A stretch of 64,000 nucleotides of DNA from Henriciella mobilis (GTDB taxonomy: Bacteria; Pseudomonadota; Alphaproteobacteria; Caulobacterales; Hyphomonadaceae): the NCBI RefSeq assembly GCF_003576315.1, contig NZ_QWFZ01000033.1:124001-188000 (forward strand), given 5' to 3'. The first letter of the stretch is position 1, and every line of letters starts with the position of its first letter. Position numbers and translations under genes: made by a program. Below, in pieces: positions 24,482-36,347 of this stretch. The notes under the pieces were generated by a model that saw nothing but the letters and a program-made list of their open reading frames with translations, did no database searches and had not been told where the DNA came from.

Positions 24482-25788
24482 TGGTCCGCTGGATCGATGC
24501 GACGCAAGGCAGCTTCAAGGAAACCTTTGCAGCCTTCCTGGATGAACCGCGCGGCGAAGCCGGCGATGTCGCCGCGACGGTGCGCGACGTCATTGCCGAT
24601 GTGCGCAAGAATGGCGGCGAGGCGGTTGCGCGCTACACCTCGAAATTTGACCGGCTGACCCTCGACCCGGTGACGCTGCAATCGGACAATGTCGACCTGG
24701 CGGCGCTGGCGGCGGGCTGTCCGGCCGACCTGCGCGAGGCCATCGACTTCGCGGCCGAGCGGATCGCCGCCTATCATGAGAAGCAGCGCCCGGTGGACCA
24801 CATCTTCAAGGATGCGTCCGGGGTCGAACTTGGCTGGAAGTGGACGTCGCTGGACAGCGTCGGCGTCTATGTGCCGGGCGGGCTTGCGTCCTATCCAAGC
24901 TCGGTGCTGATGAACACGGTTCCGGCCAAGATTGCCGGTGTGGACCGCGTCGTGATGACTGCGCCCGCGCCGGGTGGCCAACTGGCCCCGGCGGTCGCTT
25001 ATGCCGCCCTCAAGGCGGGTGTGGATGAATTCTATCCGATTGGTGGGGCGCAGGCCATTGCCGCCCTCGCTTTCGGGGCTGGACACCTTGCGCCGGTCGA
25101 CAAGATTGTCGGCCCCGGCAATGCCTATGTCGCCGAGGCCAAGCGCCAGGTTTTCGGGACGGTTGGTATCGATACCATCGCCGGACCATCGGAGATTCTC
25201 GTGGTGGCCGACGAAAGCGCCAACCCCGACTGGATCGCCGCCGACCTGCTCAGCCAGTCCGAACACGACACCTCCTCGCAGTCGATCCTGATTACTGTGA
25301 ACAAGGATGTGGGCAAGGCTGTGGAAGAGGCTGTGGAAAAACAGTTGAAATCTTTGTCCACAGAGGCCCGCGCCCGTCAGGCCTGGGAAAGCCATGGCGC
25401 GATCATCCTGGCCGGGTCGCTTGACCAGGCCGCTGACATCGCCAACACGATCGCCGCCGAGCACCTGGAGCTCGCCGTGGAGGATCCCGACCTGCTTTTG
25501 CCGCAGATCCGGCATGCCGGTGCGGTGTTCCTCGGCCACCATACGCCTGAGGCCCTCGGTGACTATGTGACCGGGTCCAACCACGTCCTGCCGACCAGCC
25601 GGGCGGCGCGGTTCAGCTCAGGCCTTGGTCTTGCCGACTTCATGAAGAGAATGAGCATCCAGCGGGCGAGCGCAGACGGATTCAACGCGCTTGCACCCGC
25701 CGCCCTCCGGCTGGCAGAAGCAGAAGGGCTTCCGGCGCATGCGCGGTCGGTTTCCATTCGCACCAATTCCGGCGGAGGCCATGGCTGA
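24481..25788 (+). CDS. hisD: Histidinol dehydrogenase
   Basis: HisD performs the last two oxidations of histidine synthesis, converting L-histidinol to L-histidine with two NAD+ in the cytosol; it is a zinc enzyme. The 435-residue protein shows the family signature [18 protein letters not shown] and the downstream [15 protein letters not shown], the zinc/base region [10 protein letters not shown], and the conserved C-terminal [11 protein letters not shown] and GLPAHARSV. The ATG at 24481 is chosen because it overlaps the preceding stop and starts the conserved N-terminus; the frame extends upstream inside the DUF2948 gene. It overlaps the next gene by eight bases. Confidence 0.98.
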   Translation: MVRWIDATQGSFKETFAAFLDEPRGEAGDVAATVRDVIADVRKNGGEAVARYTSKFDRLTLDPVTLQSDNVDLAALAAGCPADLREAIDFAAERIAAYHEKQRPVDHIFKDASGVELGWKWTSLDSVGVYVPGGLASYPSSVLMNTVPAKIAGVDRVVMTAPAPGGQLAPAVAYAALKAGVDEFYPIGGAQAIAALAFGAGHLAPVDKIVGPGNAYVAEAKRQVFGTVGIDTIAGPSEILVVADESANPDWIAADLLSQSEHDTSSQSILITVNKDVGKAVEEAVEKQLKSLSTEARARQAWESHGAIILAGSLDQAADIANTIAAEHLELAVEDPDLLLPQIRHAGAVFLGHHTPEALGDYVTGSNHVLPTSRAARFSSGLGLADFMKRMSIQRASADGFNALAPAALRLAEAEGLPAHARSVSIRTNSGGGHG

Positions 25789-26269
25789 CAAACGCCTCAT
25801 CGCGGTCGAGATCGACGAGGAGACGCTGTCCTCCAGCGGGCCGGATGCCGAGCATGAGCGGCGCGTCGCCATTTTCGACCTCATCGAGGAAAACACCTTC
25901 GGCGTGATCGATGATGATGGCGGGCCCTATGTGCTCCACCTGTCCATGGTCGAGCGCAAGCTGGTCTTCGACATCCGCCGGGAAAGCGGAGAGAAGGTGC
26001 ACGCTTTCATCCTGTCGATTTCGCCTTTCAGGGGAATTATCCGCGACTATTTCATGATCTGCGAGAGTTACTATTCGGCGATCAAGACGCAGACCCCGCA
26101 CCAGATCGAAGCGATCGACATGGCGCGCCGGGGCATCCACAATGAAGGCTCATCGCTGCTGGCCGAACGCCTCGAAGGCAAGATCGAGGTGGATTTCGAT
26201 ACGGCGCGCCGGCTGTTTACCCTGATCTGCGCGCTGCATGCCGGTCAGGCCCGCGCCCCGGGCGGCTGA
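25781..26269 (+). CDS. UPF0262 family protein
   Basis: A 162-residue soluble protein of the UPF0262 family, recognised by [13 protein letters not shown], the central FDLIEENTF and GPYVLHLSM, and [19 protein letters not shown]. Function unknown; it is typically next to hisD in alphaproteobacteria. Its start at 25781 overlaps hisD by eight bases. It ends directly against the stop of a convergent histidine kinase gene with no gap. In many relatives a low-molecular-weight phosphatase gene follows and then infA; here the kinase gene lies there instead. Confidence 0.93.
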   Translation: MADKRLIAVEIDEETLSSSGPDAEHERRVAIFDLIEENTFGVIDDDGGPYVLHLSMVERKLVFDIRRESGEKVHAFILSISPFRGIIRDYFMICESYYSAIKTQTPHQIEAIDMARRGIHNEGSSLLAERLEGKIEVDFDTARRLFTLICALHAGQARAPGG

Positions 26270-27295
26270 TCAGCCCTCGGCGTAGTCGAGCGGACGGTCG
26301 AGCAGGATGGTCCGGATCGTGATGCGGATACCGTCTTCCTCATAATCGCGTTCGATGCTGACATTCGGCATGAAGGTCTCGAGCCGTGTTCCGAAGCCGA
26401 ACTGTTTTGGGGCACGAATGCCGCTGAGGCCGGACTCCTTCCATTCGACCTTCAGCTGCTTGCGTGCCAAATCCGGCCAGCAGGTAATGTCGAGCCGGCC
26501 ACCGGGTTTACTGAAGCAGCCATATTTCGCGGCATTGGTGGCAAGTTCATGGCCGAGCAGGGAGGCCATCTGCGAGGCGCGCGGGTTCAGCGTGACGTCA
26601 TTGCCATGGAAATGGGCGCGGCCGGGTGCGAAGCCGCCATACTGTTCGATGCTGGTGTCGAGGATGTCCTTGAGTGAGAGGCCGGCCCAGTTGGTGCGCG
26701 AAAGAAGGCTATGGGTGCGGCTCATCGCCATGATGCGATCTTCGAAATCCTCCCGAAAATCCTCGATGCTGCCAGCGTTCTTGCCAGCCATGGCTGCCAC
26801 GGCCTGGACAACCGAAAAGACGTTTTTTACGCGATGATCGAGTTCGAGGCTGATCGCTTCATTCCGGCGTTGGAGATTTTCCTCTTCGGTGACGTCCTCG
26901 GCGTGCTGGATGATGTAGACCACGTTGCCGGTGCCGTCGAAATAGGGCGTCTGGGTGCACTGCCAGCATCGCGTGCTGGTCGTTCCGTCGGCATGTTCGA
27001 AGCGGAACGCCTGCCGGTCCAGCTGGGTGGTGCCGCCATCCAGTGTCTGCAGGAATGTTTCCCGCACAGAGGCCACACGCTCCGGGGTATCCGGGAAGGC
27101 ATCGAAGATGTACCGGCCCGAAATCTGGTCCAGCGTGCGCTCCAGCATGGTGAGGTAGGCCTTGTTGGCGTAGACGATATGCAGCTGGCGATCCATCACC
27201 ATGTACGGTGTCGGCATGGTGTCGAAGAGCTGCATGAAGTTGAGGTAGCCGGCCTGGACGGGCGGCTTGTCGGCGCGCGGCATGTCGAGGGGCAT
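26270..27295 (-). CDS. HWE-family sensor histidine kinase with PAS domain
   Basis: A 341-residue soluble kinase. Residues about 18-130 form a PAS domain (LFDTMPTPYMVMDRQLHIVYANKAYLTML) and its C-terminal extension. The phospho-acceptor is His in LDHRVKNVFSVVQ (about 152), and the ATP domain has HELATNAAKYG and VEWKESG, the features that give the HWE class its name. No membrane segment is present, so it senses something in the cytoplasm, perhaps a bound cofactor or a partner protein. No response regulator gene is adjacent. The ATG at 27295 has GGAG five bases upstream. It lies antisense inside an otherwise conserved murA-to-maf block. Confidence 0.94.
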   Translation of the reverse strand: MPLDMPRADKPPVQAGYLNFMQLFDTMPTPYMVMDRQLHIVYANKAYLTMLERTLDQISGRYIFDAFPDTPERVASVRETFLQTLDGGTTQLDRQAFRFEHADGTTSTRCWQCTQTPYFDGTGNVVYIIQHAEDVTEEENLQRRNEAISLELDHRVKNVFSVVQAVAAMAGKNAGSIEDFREDFEDRIMAMSRTHSLLSRTNWAGLSLKDILDTSIEQYGGFAPGRAHFHGNDVTLNPRASQMASLLGHELATNAAKYGCFSKPGGRLDITCWPDLARKQLKVEWKESGLSGIRAPKQFGFGTRLETFMPNVSIERDYEEDGIRITIRTILLDRPLDYAEG

Positions 27296-27442
27296 GAGAT
27301 CTCCGGCTTCCGGTTACGTCCAATTCACACGCTTTCTGGCAGAAAAGCGTTACTGTCTGGTGCACCCCTGAGGGGCGCGGCAGTGCAAAAGGACTTGCGT
27401 CGAGACGGTGACGAAAGTACCGAACCGCACCATATTAAGCGT

Positions 27443-27458
27443 GCGGAACCGATTCCGC
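27443..27458 (+). promoter_or_regulatory. Short inverted repeat in the infA leader
   Basis: GCGGAA and TTCCGC flank a four-base CCGA loop, ending about 20 bases before the infA ATG. It lies in the 182-base divergent gap between the kinase gene and infA. It could be a leader hairpin or a protein-binding dyad; there is no T-run. Confidence 0.3.
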
Positions 27459-27477
27459 GGCAAATCATGGAGTGCCA

Positions 27478-27696
27478 ATGGCAAAAGAAGAACTTATCGA
27501 ATTCAACGGGACCATCATGGAACTGCTTCCGAACGCGACCTTTCGCGTGAAGCTGGAAAACGACCATGAGATCATCGGCTATACCGCCGGCAAGATGCGC
27601 AAGAACCGTATCCGCATCCTGACGGGCGACAAGGTTCTCGTTGAGATGACGCCCTACGACCTGACCAAGGGCCGGATCACCTACCGCTTCAAGTAA
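27478..27696 (+). CDS. infA: Translation initiation factor IF-1
   Basis: IF-1 binds the ribosomal A site during initiation. The 72-residue OB-fold protein [18 protein letters not shown] is canonical in length and sequence, including the [21 protein letters not shown] core and the [13 protein letters not shown] end. The start at 27478 is chosen over an in-frame GTG at 27472 because it gives the standard N-terminus and has TGGAG just upstream. The maf gene begins two bases after its stop. Confidence 0.98.
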   Translation: MAKEELIEFNGTIMELLPNATFRVKLENDHEIIGYTAGKMRKNRIRILTGDKVLVEMTPYDLTKGRITYRFK

Positions 27697-27697
27697 T

Positions 27698-28273
27698 ATG
27701 ACAGACCCGCGCGCGCCCCTTGTCCTGGCGAGCGCGTCACCGCGGCGCCTTGATCTGCTTGCCCAGGCAGGCATTCGTCCAGATGACGTCAGGCCCGCCG
27801 ACATCGATGAATCCCCTCAAAAAGATGAAACGCCCCGCGCGCTGGCCCACAGGCTTGCGCTGGAAAAGGCGCAGGCGGTGCATCGCAGCGGCGAGTACAC
27901 GCTGGCGGGCGATACGGTCGTCGCGCTTGGCCGGCGCATGCTTCCCAAGGCTGCCAGTAGTGACGAGGTCCGTGCCTGTCTGGAGCTGATCTCGGGGCGC
28001 GCCCACCAGGTGCTGAGCGGCATCGCCGTGATCGCCCCGGACGGGCGTGAATCGGTCCGGGTTGTGACGTCACGGGTCGTCTTCAAACGCCTGACCCAGC
28101 CGGAAATCGAGCGCTATGCCACGGCTGGCGATGGTGTCGGCAAGGCGGGCGGCTATGCCATCCAGGGCGGCGCGGCGCCTTTTGTCCGGCGCATCAACGG
28201 CTCCTACACAGCCATTGTCGGCCTGCCGCTTTATGAGGCGGTGTGCATGCTGGAAGGGCTCGGCTACCGCTAG
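27698..28273 (+). CDS. maf: Maf family nucleotide pyrophosphatase
   Basis: A 191-residue Maf-type pyrophosphatase, expected to hydrolyse non-canonical or modified nucleoside triphosphates (dTTP/UTP and analogues). LVLASASPRRLDLLAQAGI is the diagnostic N-terminus; AGDTVVALGRR carries the catalytic Asp region; GKAGGYAIQGGAAPFV and GSYTAIVGLPLYE are the other conserved blocks. It follows infA by one base, the usual alphaproteobacterial arrangement, and is probably co-transcribed. Confidence 0.96.
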   Translation: MTDPRAPLVLASASPRRLDLLAQAGIRPDDVRPADIDESPQKDETPRALAHRLALEKAQAVHRSGEYTLAGDTVVALGRRMLPKAASSDEVRACLELISGRAHQVLSGIAVIAPDGRESVRVVTSRVVFKRLTQPEIERYATAGDGVGKAGGYAIQGGAAPFVRRINGSYTAIVGLPLYEAVCMLEGLGYR

Positions 28274-28279
28274 CCTGGT

Positions 28280-29086
28280 CTAGCCGGTCGGCGCGTCGAG
28301 CGGGGCGGAATAGGTGCGCAGCGGCGCAACCCCGGTCCTGGCCTGCGGCGCTGAAATATCGTCGAGCGTGACGGTGACGCGCGCGTCTTGCGGCAGCGGC
28401 CCGTCCAGCGAAATGGAAAAGGTGCGGTCGCTGGCATCGAGGACGACGAGGTTCGTGACCGGATAGGTCTGGCCGGTGCCGTCCCGGCCCTCAATGCGGA
28501 TCTTGCCTTCAAGGCGCGCATGTGCATTGCCGCTATTGGTCAGATCGACCTCCAGCCGCGGCGCACTGGCCGTCCCTGCCACGCGCACACCGCTGACCTC
28601 CGGTGCGCTCATCGCCGGCTGGACCGTCAGGTAAAAGAGGCTGGCGCCTTCGGTTTTCTGCATCCGGCCATCGGCGCCCGGGGCCACCTCGGAGGCCATC
28701 AGCGCGAGCTTGTAGTCGCCCGCCGCAGCGGGTTTGGCCGGAACGATGATGTCGACAATCACCTTGCCGGACTGGCCGGGCGCCAGCGGCAGGTAGGCGG
28801 GCGTGATGCGTGTCCAGCCAGTGGCCGATCGCTCATCGGTGCCCTCCGGCGACAGGACCAGCGCGCCCTGCCGGCTGAGCGTCCAGTCCGCCAGCCCCAC
28901 CGTGAGATCGCGGGACATCTCATCCGACAGGTTGGTGACCGTCAGCATCTGGCGGTAGCGCTCGCCCGGCTCGGCCGGGATCTCCACCGACGAGGGCTGG
29001 ATGTCGATCCCCTGCGCCAGGGCCGGCAGGGCGGTTGCCACAAGGCCGAGGGCCGGGATGAGGAGGCGGGCAAGGGAGGCAATCAT
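28280..29086 (-). CDS. Periplasmic PapD-like fimbrial-chaperone-fold protein
   Basis: A 268-residue exported protein. Residues 1-24 are a signal peptide ending PALAQ. Residues about 27-160 look like the immunoglobulin-like N-terminal domain of fimbrial chaperones (IQPSSVEIPAEPGERYRQMLTVTNLSDE, then ITPAYLPLAPGQSGKVIVDI), followed by a second beta-rich domain. No pilin or usher gene is near, so a role in chaperone-usher assembly is not supported; similar stand-alone proteins occur in alphaproteobacteria with unknown role. It faces maf with a six-base gap. Confidence 0.75.
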   Translation of the reverse strand: MIASLARLLIPALGLVATALPALAQGIDIQPSSVEIPAEPGERYRQMLTVTNLSDEMSRDLTVGLADWTLSRQGALVLSPEGTDERSATGWTRITPAYLPLAPGQSGKVIVDIIVPAKPAAAGDYKLALMASEVAPGADGRMQKTEGASLFYLTVQPAMSAPEVSGVRVAGTASAPRLEVDLTNSGNAHARLEGKIRIEGRDGTGQTYPVTNLVVLDASDRTFSISLDGPLPQDARVTVTLDDISAPQARTGVAPLRTYSAPLDAPTG

Positions 29087-29221
29087 TCGGGTGTGCAGGG
29101 CCTGTTGATGCTGGGTCGGGAAATCCCGGTCACGTTAAGCCCGTCTTCTTACTGGTCGTTTAAGACCCATATGACCTTGCGGCTTGCCCGCAGCAGGCAG
29201 CTTGGCTAGGCGGCAGGAGTG

Positions 29222-29941
29222 ATGAGCGAACAGACGCCGGAAAAGAAGAAGAAAAAGCGCAAGAAGAAGCGCCCGCATATCGCCGCCGACCTGTCGACGG
29301 TGGACGGGCGCGCGCGCGCCGAACGCGAGCTGGTGCTCGGCGATCACGGCTTCCTGCGCGAGAGCTTCCAGAACCTGCACCAGATCAGCCCGGAAATGTG
29401 GCGCTCCAACCAGCCCAATCCGCGGCAGGTGGCAGAACATGCGGCCGAGCGCGGTATCCGTACCATCATCAATCTGCGCGGCGAGAGCACCAAGGGCTAT
29501 TACCTGCTTGAGAAGGAAGCCTGTGAAGCGGCCGGTATCGCGCTGGTCGATTTCCAGGTCTTCTCCCGCGATACGCCCAAGGTCGAGACCATCGAGGCGG
29601 CGCAGGCCCTGTTCGAGGACATCGCCTATCCGGCGCTGATGCACTGCAAGTCAGGCGCTGACCGCGCCGGACTGATGAGCGCGCTCTACATGATCTTCCG
29701 GCGGAAGATGCCGGTCGCAAAGGCTGCCGAGCAGCTGTCTGGCCGTTTCCTGCACGTCAAATCCGGCAAGACCGGCATGCTGGATGCGTTTTTCGCCACC
29801 TATCTGGAAGAGACGGCGGATAGCGGAAAACCCTTCATGGACTGGGTGCGCGAGGATTATGACCCCGCCGCCGTCAAGGCCGAATTCATGAAGCGCCTGG
29901 GCAACAGGTTTCAATGGGATCGCCTGCTACGGCGCGAATGA
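29222..29941 (+). CDS. Dual-specificity / tyrosine phosphatase family protein
   Basis: A 239-residue Cys-based phosphatase. The signature HCKSGADRAG (C-x5-R) lies at about residues 140-149, with the upstream general-acid Asp probably in FSRDTPK. The N-terminus has a strong poly-basic stretch (KKKKKRKKKRPH), which could bring the protein to acidic membranes or nucleic acid. Relatives dephosphorylate proteins, phosphoinositides or lipid A-type phosphates; the substrate here cannot be told. AGGAG precedes the ATG very closely, and a GTG at 29219 is an alternative, so the exact start is uncertain by one codon. Confidence 0.88.
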   Translation: MSEQTPEKKKKKRKKKRPHIAADLSTVDGRARAERELVLGDHGFLRESFQNLHQISPEMWRSNQPNPRQVAEHAAERGIRTIINLRGESTKGYYLLEKEACEAAGIALVDFQVFSRDTPKVETIEAAQALFEDIAYPALMHCKSGADRAGLMSALYMIFRRKMPVAKAAEQLSGRFLHVKSGKTGMLDAFFATYLEETADSGKPFMDWVREDYDPAAVKAEFMKRLGNRFQWDRLLRRE

Positions 29942-30013
29942 CCTCTTTTTTTCTGGCAAGCGCGGGAAAATCGTGAAAACCTTGCCGGGATATCAATTGA
30001 GAGGGAAATCGCC

Positions 30014-30322
30014 GTGAAACTCATTCATATTGCACCGGCCTCGCTACTGTTCATCGCTGCCTGTGGTGGCGGCGGCAACGACAAGCAGGCCATTGTCGAC
30101 GCCTGTGTCGCTGATGGATCGAGCGACCAGGCGACCTGTGAGTGCATGGCCGATGCGGCCGAGAAAAATCTCGACGGGAAGCTGTTCTCGATGCTGGCCG
30201 ATGCGGCGCGCGACGGCTCGGAAGCGACCGAGGAAATCATGGGCGACCTGACGCCCGAGCAGCAAACCCAGTTCATGTCCTTTGCCATGCAGGCCGCAAT
30301 GACCTGCGGTATGGGCGAATAA
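30014..30322 (+). CDS. Small lipoprotein
   Basis: A 102-residue lipoprotein: a hydrophobic signal (IAPASLLFIAACGGGG) with lipobox FIAAC at about residues 13-17 and a Gly-rich linker. The mature part is acidic and helical with three further Cys residues (DACVADG, ATCECMAD), and a final MTCGMGE. I recognise no family. It is probably attached to the outer membrane. It starts with GTG at 30014, and GAGAGGGAAA upstream fits a ribosome site. Confidence 0.82.
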   Translation: MKLIHIAPASLLFIAACGGGGNDKQAIVDACVADGSSDQATCECMADAAEKNLDGKLFSMLADAARDGSEATEEIMGDLTPEQQTQFMSFAMQAAMTCGMGE

Positions 30323-30407
30323 GCGCGAATCTGACTGAAGACAGCTTGCGCAAGAGCCGCTATGCTCCTGCGCGAGGTCTTACCCTCAATGTGGAAAGGG
30401 GACGCAA

Positions 30408-30683
30408 ATGAAGTTCTTTATTATCAACAGCTTCCGCACGATGGTCTATGTCGCTTACATTGCGATCATCCTCGCCGGCATCCTGATGGGTATCTACCAG
30501 CAAGGGGCGGCCGCGTACGACCTGCTCGGCCTTGAAGGGCCGGTGGCGCGGGCTCTGGAAATCGGCGTCGGGACGCTGATCGGCTGGATATCGGCCAGCC
30601 TTGTCTGCGGCCTGATCGTGACGCTTCTGGATATTCGTGACGACATCAACGACCGCCTGCCGGACGCCCGCCGCGACGACTGA
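30408..30683 (+). CDS. Small two-helix membrane protein
   Basis: A 91-residue protein with two membrane segments at about residues 11-30 (MVYVAYIAIILAGILMGIYQQG) and 51-75 (ALEIGVGTLIGWISASLVCGLIVTLLDI), and a short charged tail (RDDINDRLPDARRDD). No family is recognised. GGAAAGGGGAC upstream gives a good ribosome site. It is followed by a strong terminator. Confidence 0.75.
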   Translation: MKFFIINSFRTMVYVAYIAIILAGILMGIYQQGAAAYDLLGLEGPVARALEIGVGTLIGWISASLVCGLIVTLLDIRDDINDRLPDARRDD

Positions 30684-30712
30684 GCGCGCGCTGGCAAACA
30701 ACATGATCGAAC

Positions 30713-30747
30713 GGGGCGGAAGCATGGTCTTCCGCCCCTTCTTTTTG
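30713..30747 (+). terminator. Strong Rho-independent terminator
   Basis: GGGGCGGAAG and CTTCCGCCCC form a perfect ten-pair stem with a six-base loop, followed by TTCTTTTTG. It lies 30 bases after the small two-helix membrane protein gene and ends that transcript. Confidence 0.93.
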
Positions 30748-30794
30748 TGCAGGGAGAGGGTGTGCGAAGGCGGGTGGTGCGCTAGGAAAACCGG

Positions 30795-31691
30795 ATGAGT
30801 GCTGTGCTTCCAAAACCCGCGGCCCTGATGCGCGATGCGCTCACGAATGCGCGCTCGATTGCGCTGCCGACCTTGCCGGGCCTGTTGCTGTTCGCAGCGG
30901 CCATGGGCGGGCAGAGCTGGTTCAACCGGCTGGCGGCCGATGGCAGCTCCTTCATGCTGCTATGGATGTGCGTCAGCCTGGTCACGATTTTCGTCGGCTG
31001 TTTCTGGTCGGCGGACATGTACCGCAAGCTGATGCCGGACAGCGGCGTGAGGACGGTCTTTGTCGATGCCGGACGGCTGTTCCTGGCGAGCCTCGCTGTC
31101 TACGGTCTGTACTTTATCGTCGGTTTCCTGCTGACGCTCTTCTTCTCCATCTTTGCCGGCATCCTGATCGGCACGGCGGGCTACGACCCGTCCGAGAATG
31201 CGGGCAGCACGGAAGCGGTCTGGGAGTCGATCCGCGCGCTGTCGAACTCCGGCGGCGCGGTGCTGCTCTACATCCTGCTTTTTGTGGCGGCGGCCGGGCT
31301 TGTCTGGCTCGGCCTGCGGCTCTTCCTGTTTGGTGCGGCGACCGTCGGGGAGCGGCGCCTGACCATATTCCGCAGCTGGTCGTGGACGTCCGGCCATGTT
31401 TCGCGCATCGCGCTGCTCTGGGTGGTACTGCAGCTGGCGCCATGGATTGTGCTGACCCTGCTGGCATCGGGTTTCCTGCACCTGATGGGCGTCGACACGA
31501 TCTTCTCCTTTACCACGGCCGGGCAGGCGCCATCCGGGGATGTCGCCCTGCCGGCGGGGCTTTATGCCGGGCTCACCAGCGCCGGGACCCTGATCATGGC
31601 GCCGTTCTACTGGCTCGGCCACGGTCTGGCGGTGACCCTTTACAACCAGCTGGCGCCGAACAGAGTTGACCCAGACGCCACATTCGGGTGA
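30795..31691 (+). CDS. Polytopic membrane protein of unknown function (copy 1)
   Basis: A 298-residue integral membrane protein with about six hydrophobic segments (near residues 24-40, 52-72, 94-125, 152-180, 200-225 and 250-275). The central part, GLRLFLFGAATVGERRLTIFRSWSWTSGH, is typical of glycerophosphoryl-diester-phosphodiesterase-associated or YciC-like membrane domains in which a polar helix packs against the bilayer; no enzyme motif is present. The next gene has the same layout and related sequence, so they look like diverged paralogues in one operon. Function unknown. Confidence 0.8.
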   Translation: MSAVLPKPAALMRDALTNARSIALPTLPGLLLFAAAMGGQSWFNRLAADGSSFMLLWMCVSLVTIFVGCFWSADMYRKLMPDSGVRTVFVDAGRLFLASLAVYGLYFIVGFLLTLFFSIFAGILIGTAGYDPSENAGSTEAVWESIRALSNSGGAVLLYILLFVAAAGLVWLGLRLFLFGAATVGERRLTIFRSWSWTSGHVSRIALLWVVLQLAPWIVLTLLASGFLHLMGVDTIFSFTTAGQAPSGDVALPAGLYAGLTSAGTLIMAPFYWLGHGLAVTLYNQLAPNRVDPDATFG

Positions 31692-31730
31692 TATATCGAA
31701 AAACGATAACACTCGGAGACGTCGCCGCGC

Positions 31731-32699
31731 ATGGCCCAGCAGTTCAGTTTTGGTAATTCGGTTCTGCATTTCGCCCGCAGCGACGGTCCCCGCGGCTTCC
31801 TCTGGAAATACCTCGCCTCCTATCTGGCCGTGGCGGTCTGTCTCACCGCGCTCAGCTATGCGCTCTTCCAGCCGCTTTTCGGGATTTGGTTCAGCATCCT
31901 TGTCGAAGCGATGGGCGGGGCCAGCGACGCCGAGATCGAGGCGATCCTCGCCCGGCGCGCGGTCGAGATCGTTGGCTGGATCGTGTTCGGCTACCTGCTG
32001 ATGCTGATCCTTGGCGTCATGTTCTGGGCGGTGTTCGAGGCGGCAGCCCAGCGGCGCCTGGTGCGCGACGAGGGCTTCAGTCTTCGGATCGGCGGCGACG
32101 AGTTCCGGTTGATCCTGGTCGGGCTGATCTGGGTCGGGCTTGGCCTTGCGGCGCAGATCTTCAGCATCATCTTCATCGCGATCTCCACGGCCTCGCTGGT
32201 CTATGCCCTCGACAATCCGGCCGGCGGCGCGATTGCGGTCCTGCTCTGCATGGCGCTGCTTACCGGCCTCTGGACATGGATCGGCGTGAGGCTTGCGCCC
32301 GCCTCGGCGATGACCGTGCGCGACGGCCGGGTCATCTTTTTCGATGCCTGGAACGTCACGCGCGGGCGGTTCTGGACGCTGCTGGGATCCTATCTCGTGC
32401 TGGCCATCATCGTGGTGACGATCGCCATGCTGACCTGGTACTTCATCGGCACCGGCGTCGCGGCGGCCATCATGGCGAATATCGAGCGGTTCCAGACGGC
32501 GATCGATGCCCAGAACCCGCTCATGCTGCTGTCGGCCCTCATGCAGTTCGACATCCTTGCCCCGATCATTGGAGGCTGGATGTTCTGGGTGATGGTGCAG
32601 GGGCTGATCACCTTCATGTGGGCCGGCCCGGCCGCGCTGGCGGCCAAGACCGATCCGCGCGGCGGCGGGGTTGCGCAGGCGCCCGACGTGTTCGCCTGA
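31731..32699 (+). CDS. Polytopic membrane protein of unknown function (copy 2)
   Basis: A 322-residue membrane protein with about six hydrophobic segments, resembling the preceding one: IGVRLAPASAMTVRDGRVIFFDAW aligns with LGLRLFLFGAATVGERRLTIFRSW of copy 1, and both continue with a long helix pair. It starts 40 bases after copy 1, with GGAG upstream. It ends two bases before the stop of uvrA, which is convergent. No function is known; the pairing suggests a hetero-oligomer or gene duplication. Confidence 0.8.
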   Translation: MAQQFSFGNSVLHFARSDGPRGFLWKYLASYLAVAVCLTALSYALFQPLFGIWFSILVEAMGGASDAEIEAILARRAVEIVGWIVFGYLLMLILGVMFWAVFEAAAQRRLVRDEGFSLRIGGDEFRLILVGLIWVGLGLAAQIFSIIFIAISTASLVYALDNPAGGAIAVLLCMALLTGLWTWIGVRLAPASAMTVRDGRVIFFDAWNVTRGRFWTLLGSYLVLAIIVVTIAMLTWYFIGTGVAAAIMANIERFQTAIDAQNPLMLLSALMQFDILAPIIGGWMFWVMVQGLITFMWAGPAALAAKTDPRGGGVAQAPDVFA

Positions 32700-32701
32700 G
32701 C

Positions 32702-35629
<2,928 letters not shown>

Positions 35630-35699
35630 CGGCAAAGCCTCTGGGAACGCTTCAGGTCTATCAATCTACATGTGTGCCCGGAGTCCAGCTTGACGACAA

Positions 35700-35714
35700 G
35701 AACAAAAAATGAAC
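35700..35714. promoter_or_regulatory. LexA (SOS) box between uvrA and ssb
   Basis: GAAC-AAAAAAT-GAAC (read on the other strand GTTC-N7-GTTC) is an exact match to the alphaproteobacterial LexA operator. It is centred in the 209-base divergent region between uvrA and ssb, 71 bases from the uvrA ATG and 125 from the ssb ATG, so it could control either or both genes after DNA damage. Confidence 0.85.
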
Positions 35715-35838
35715 ATCATGCCAGTGACAGTGGTTTGGGCGCAGGATTGTGGAAATATGGGGTGCGAGGGCGACACGCGCCAAGACACGTATTACACCCA
35801 AGCCTTACGATTCGAATGCGAAATGAATGGAGCGCGAC

Positions 35839-36327
35839 ATGGCAGGCTCGGTGAACAAGGTCATCCTCATCGGTAATCTGGGCGCCGACCCGGAAGTGCG
35901 GCAGTTCCAGAATGGCGGGCAGGTCTGCAATCTGCGTATTGCGACGTCCGAAACCTGGAAAGACAAGAATACCGGCGAGCGCCGTGAGAAGACCGAATGG
36001 CACAATGTCGCGATTTTCTCCGAGGGGCTCGTGCGCATTGCCCAGCAGTATCTCAAGAAGGGCTCCAAGGTTTATCTCGAGGGCAAGCTGCAGACCCGCA
36101 AATGGCAGGACCAGAACGGCCAGGACCGCTATACGACGGAAGTCGTCCTGCAAGGCTTTGATGGCACGCTGACCATGCTCGACAGCCCCGGTGGCGGTCA
36201 GGGCGGCGGCGGTGGCGGCCGCATGGGTGGCGGCGGCTATGGCGGTGGCAGCTCCGGCGGCCCGCGTGAACTCGATGGCCCGCCGCAGGACTTCAACCAG
36301 GATTTCGACGACGAAATCCCGTTTTAG
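35839..36327 (+). CDS. ssb: Single-stranded DNA-binding protein
   Basis: A 162-residue SSB: an OB-fold domain at residues 1-115 ([50 protein letters not shown]), a Gly-rich disordered linker (about 118-148) and the acidic tip DFDDEIPF that binds partner proteins. The ATG at 35839 is chosen because GGAG lies eight bases upstream and it gives the usual MAGSVNKV start; another in-frame ATG is at 35827. It shares a divergent, LexA-controlled promoter region with uvrA. Confidence 0.98.
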   Translation: MAGSVNKVILIGNLGADPEVRQFQNGGQVCNLRIATSETWKDKNTGERREKTEWHNVAIFSEGLVRIAQQYLKKGSKVYLEGKLQTRKWQDQNGQDRYTTEVVLQGFDGTLTMLDSPGGGQGGGGGGRMGGGGYGGGSSGGPRELDGPPQDFNQDFDDEIPF

Positions 36328-36347
36328 GGCGAGGCTGATCAGGCACG

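Noticed and set aside
28280-29086. A chaperone-usher pilus locus
   Set aside because: Only a chaperone-fold protein is present; there is no usher or pilin gene nearby.
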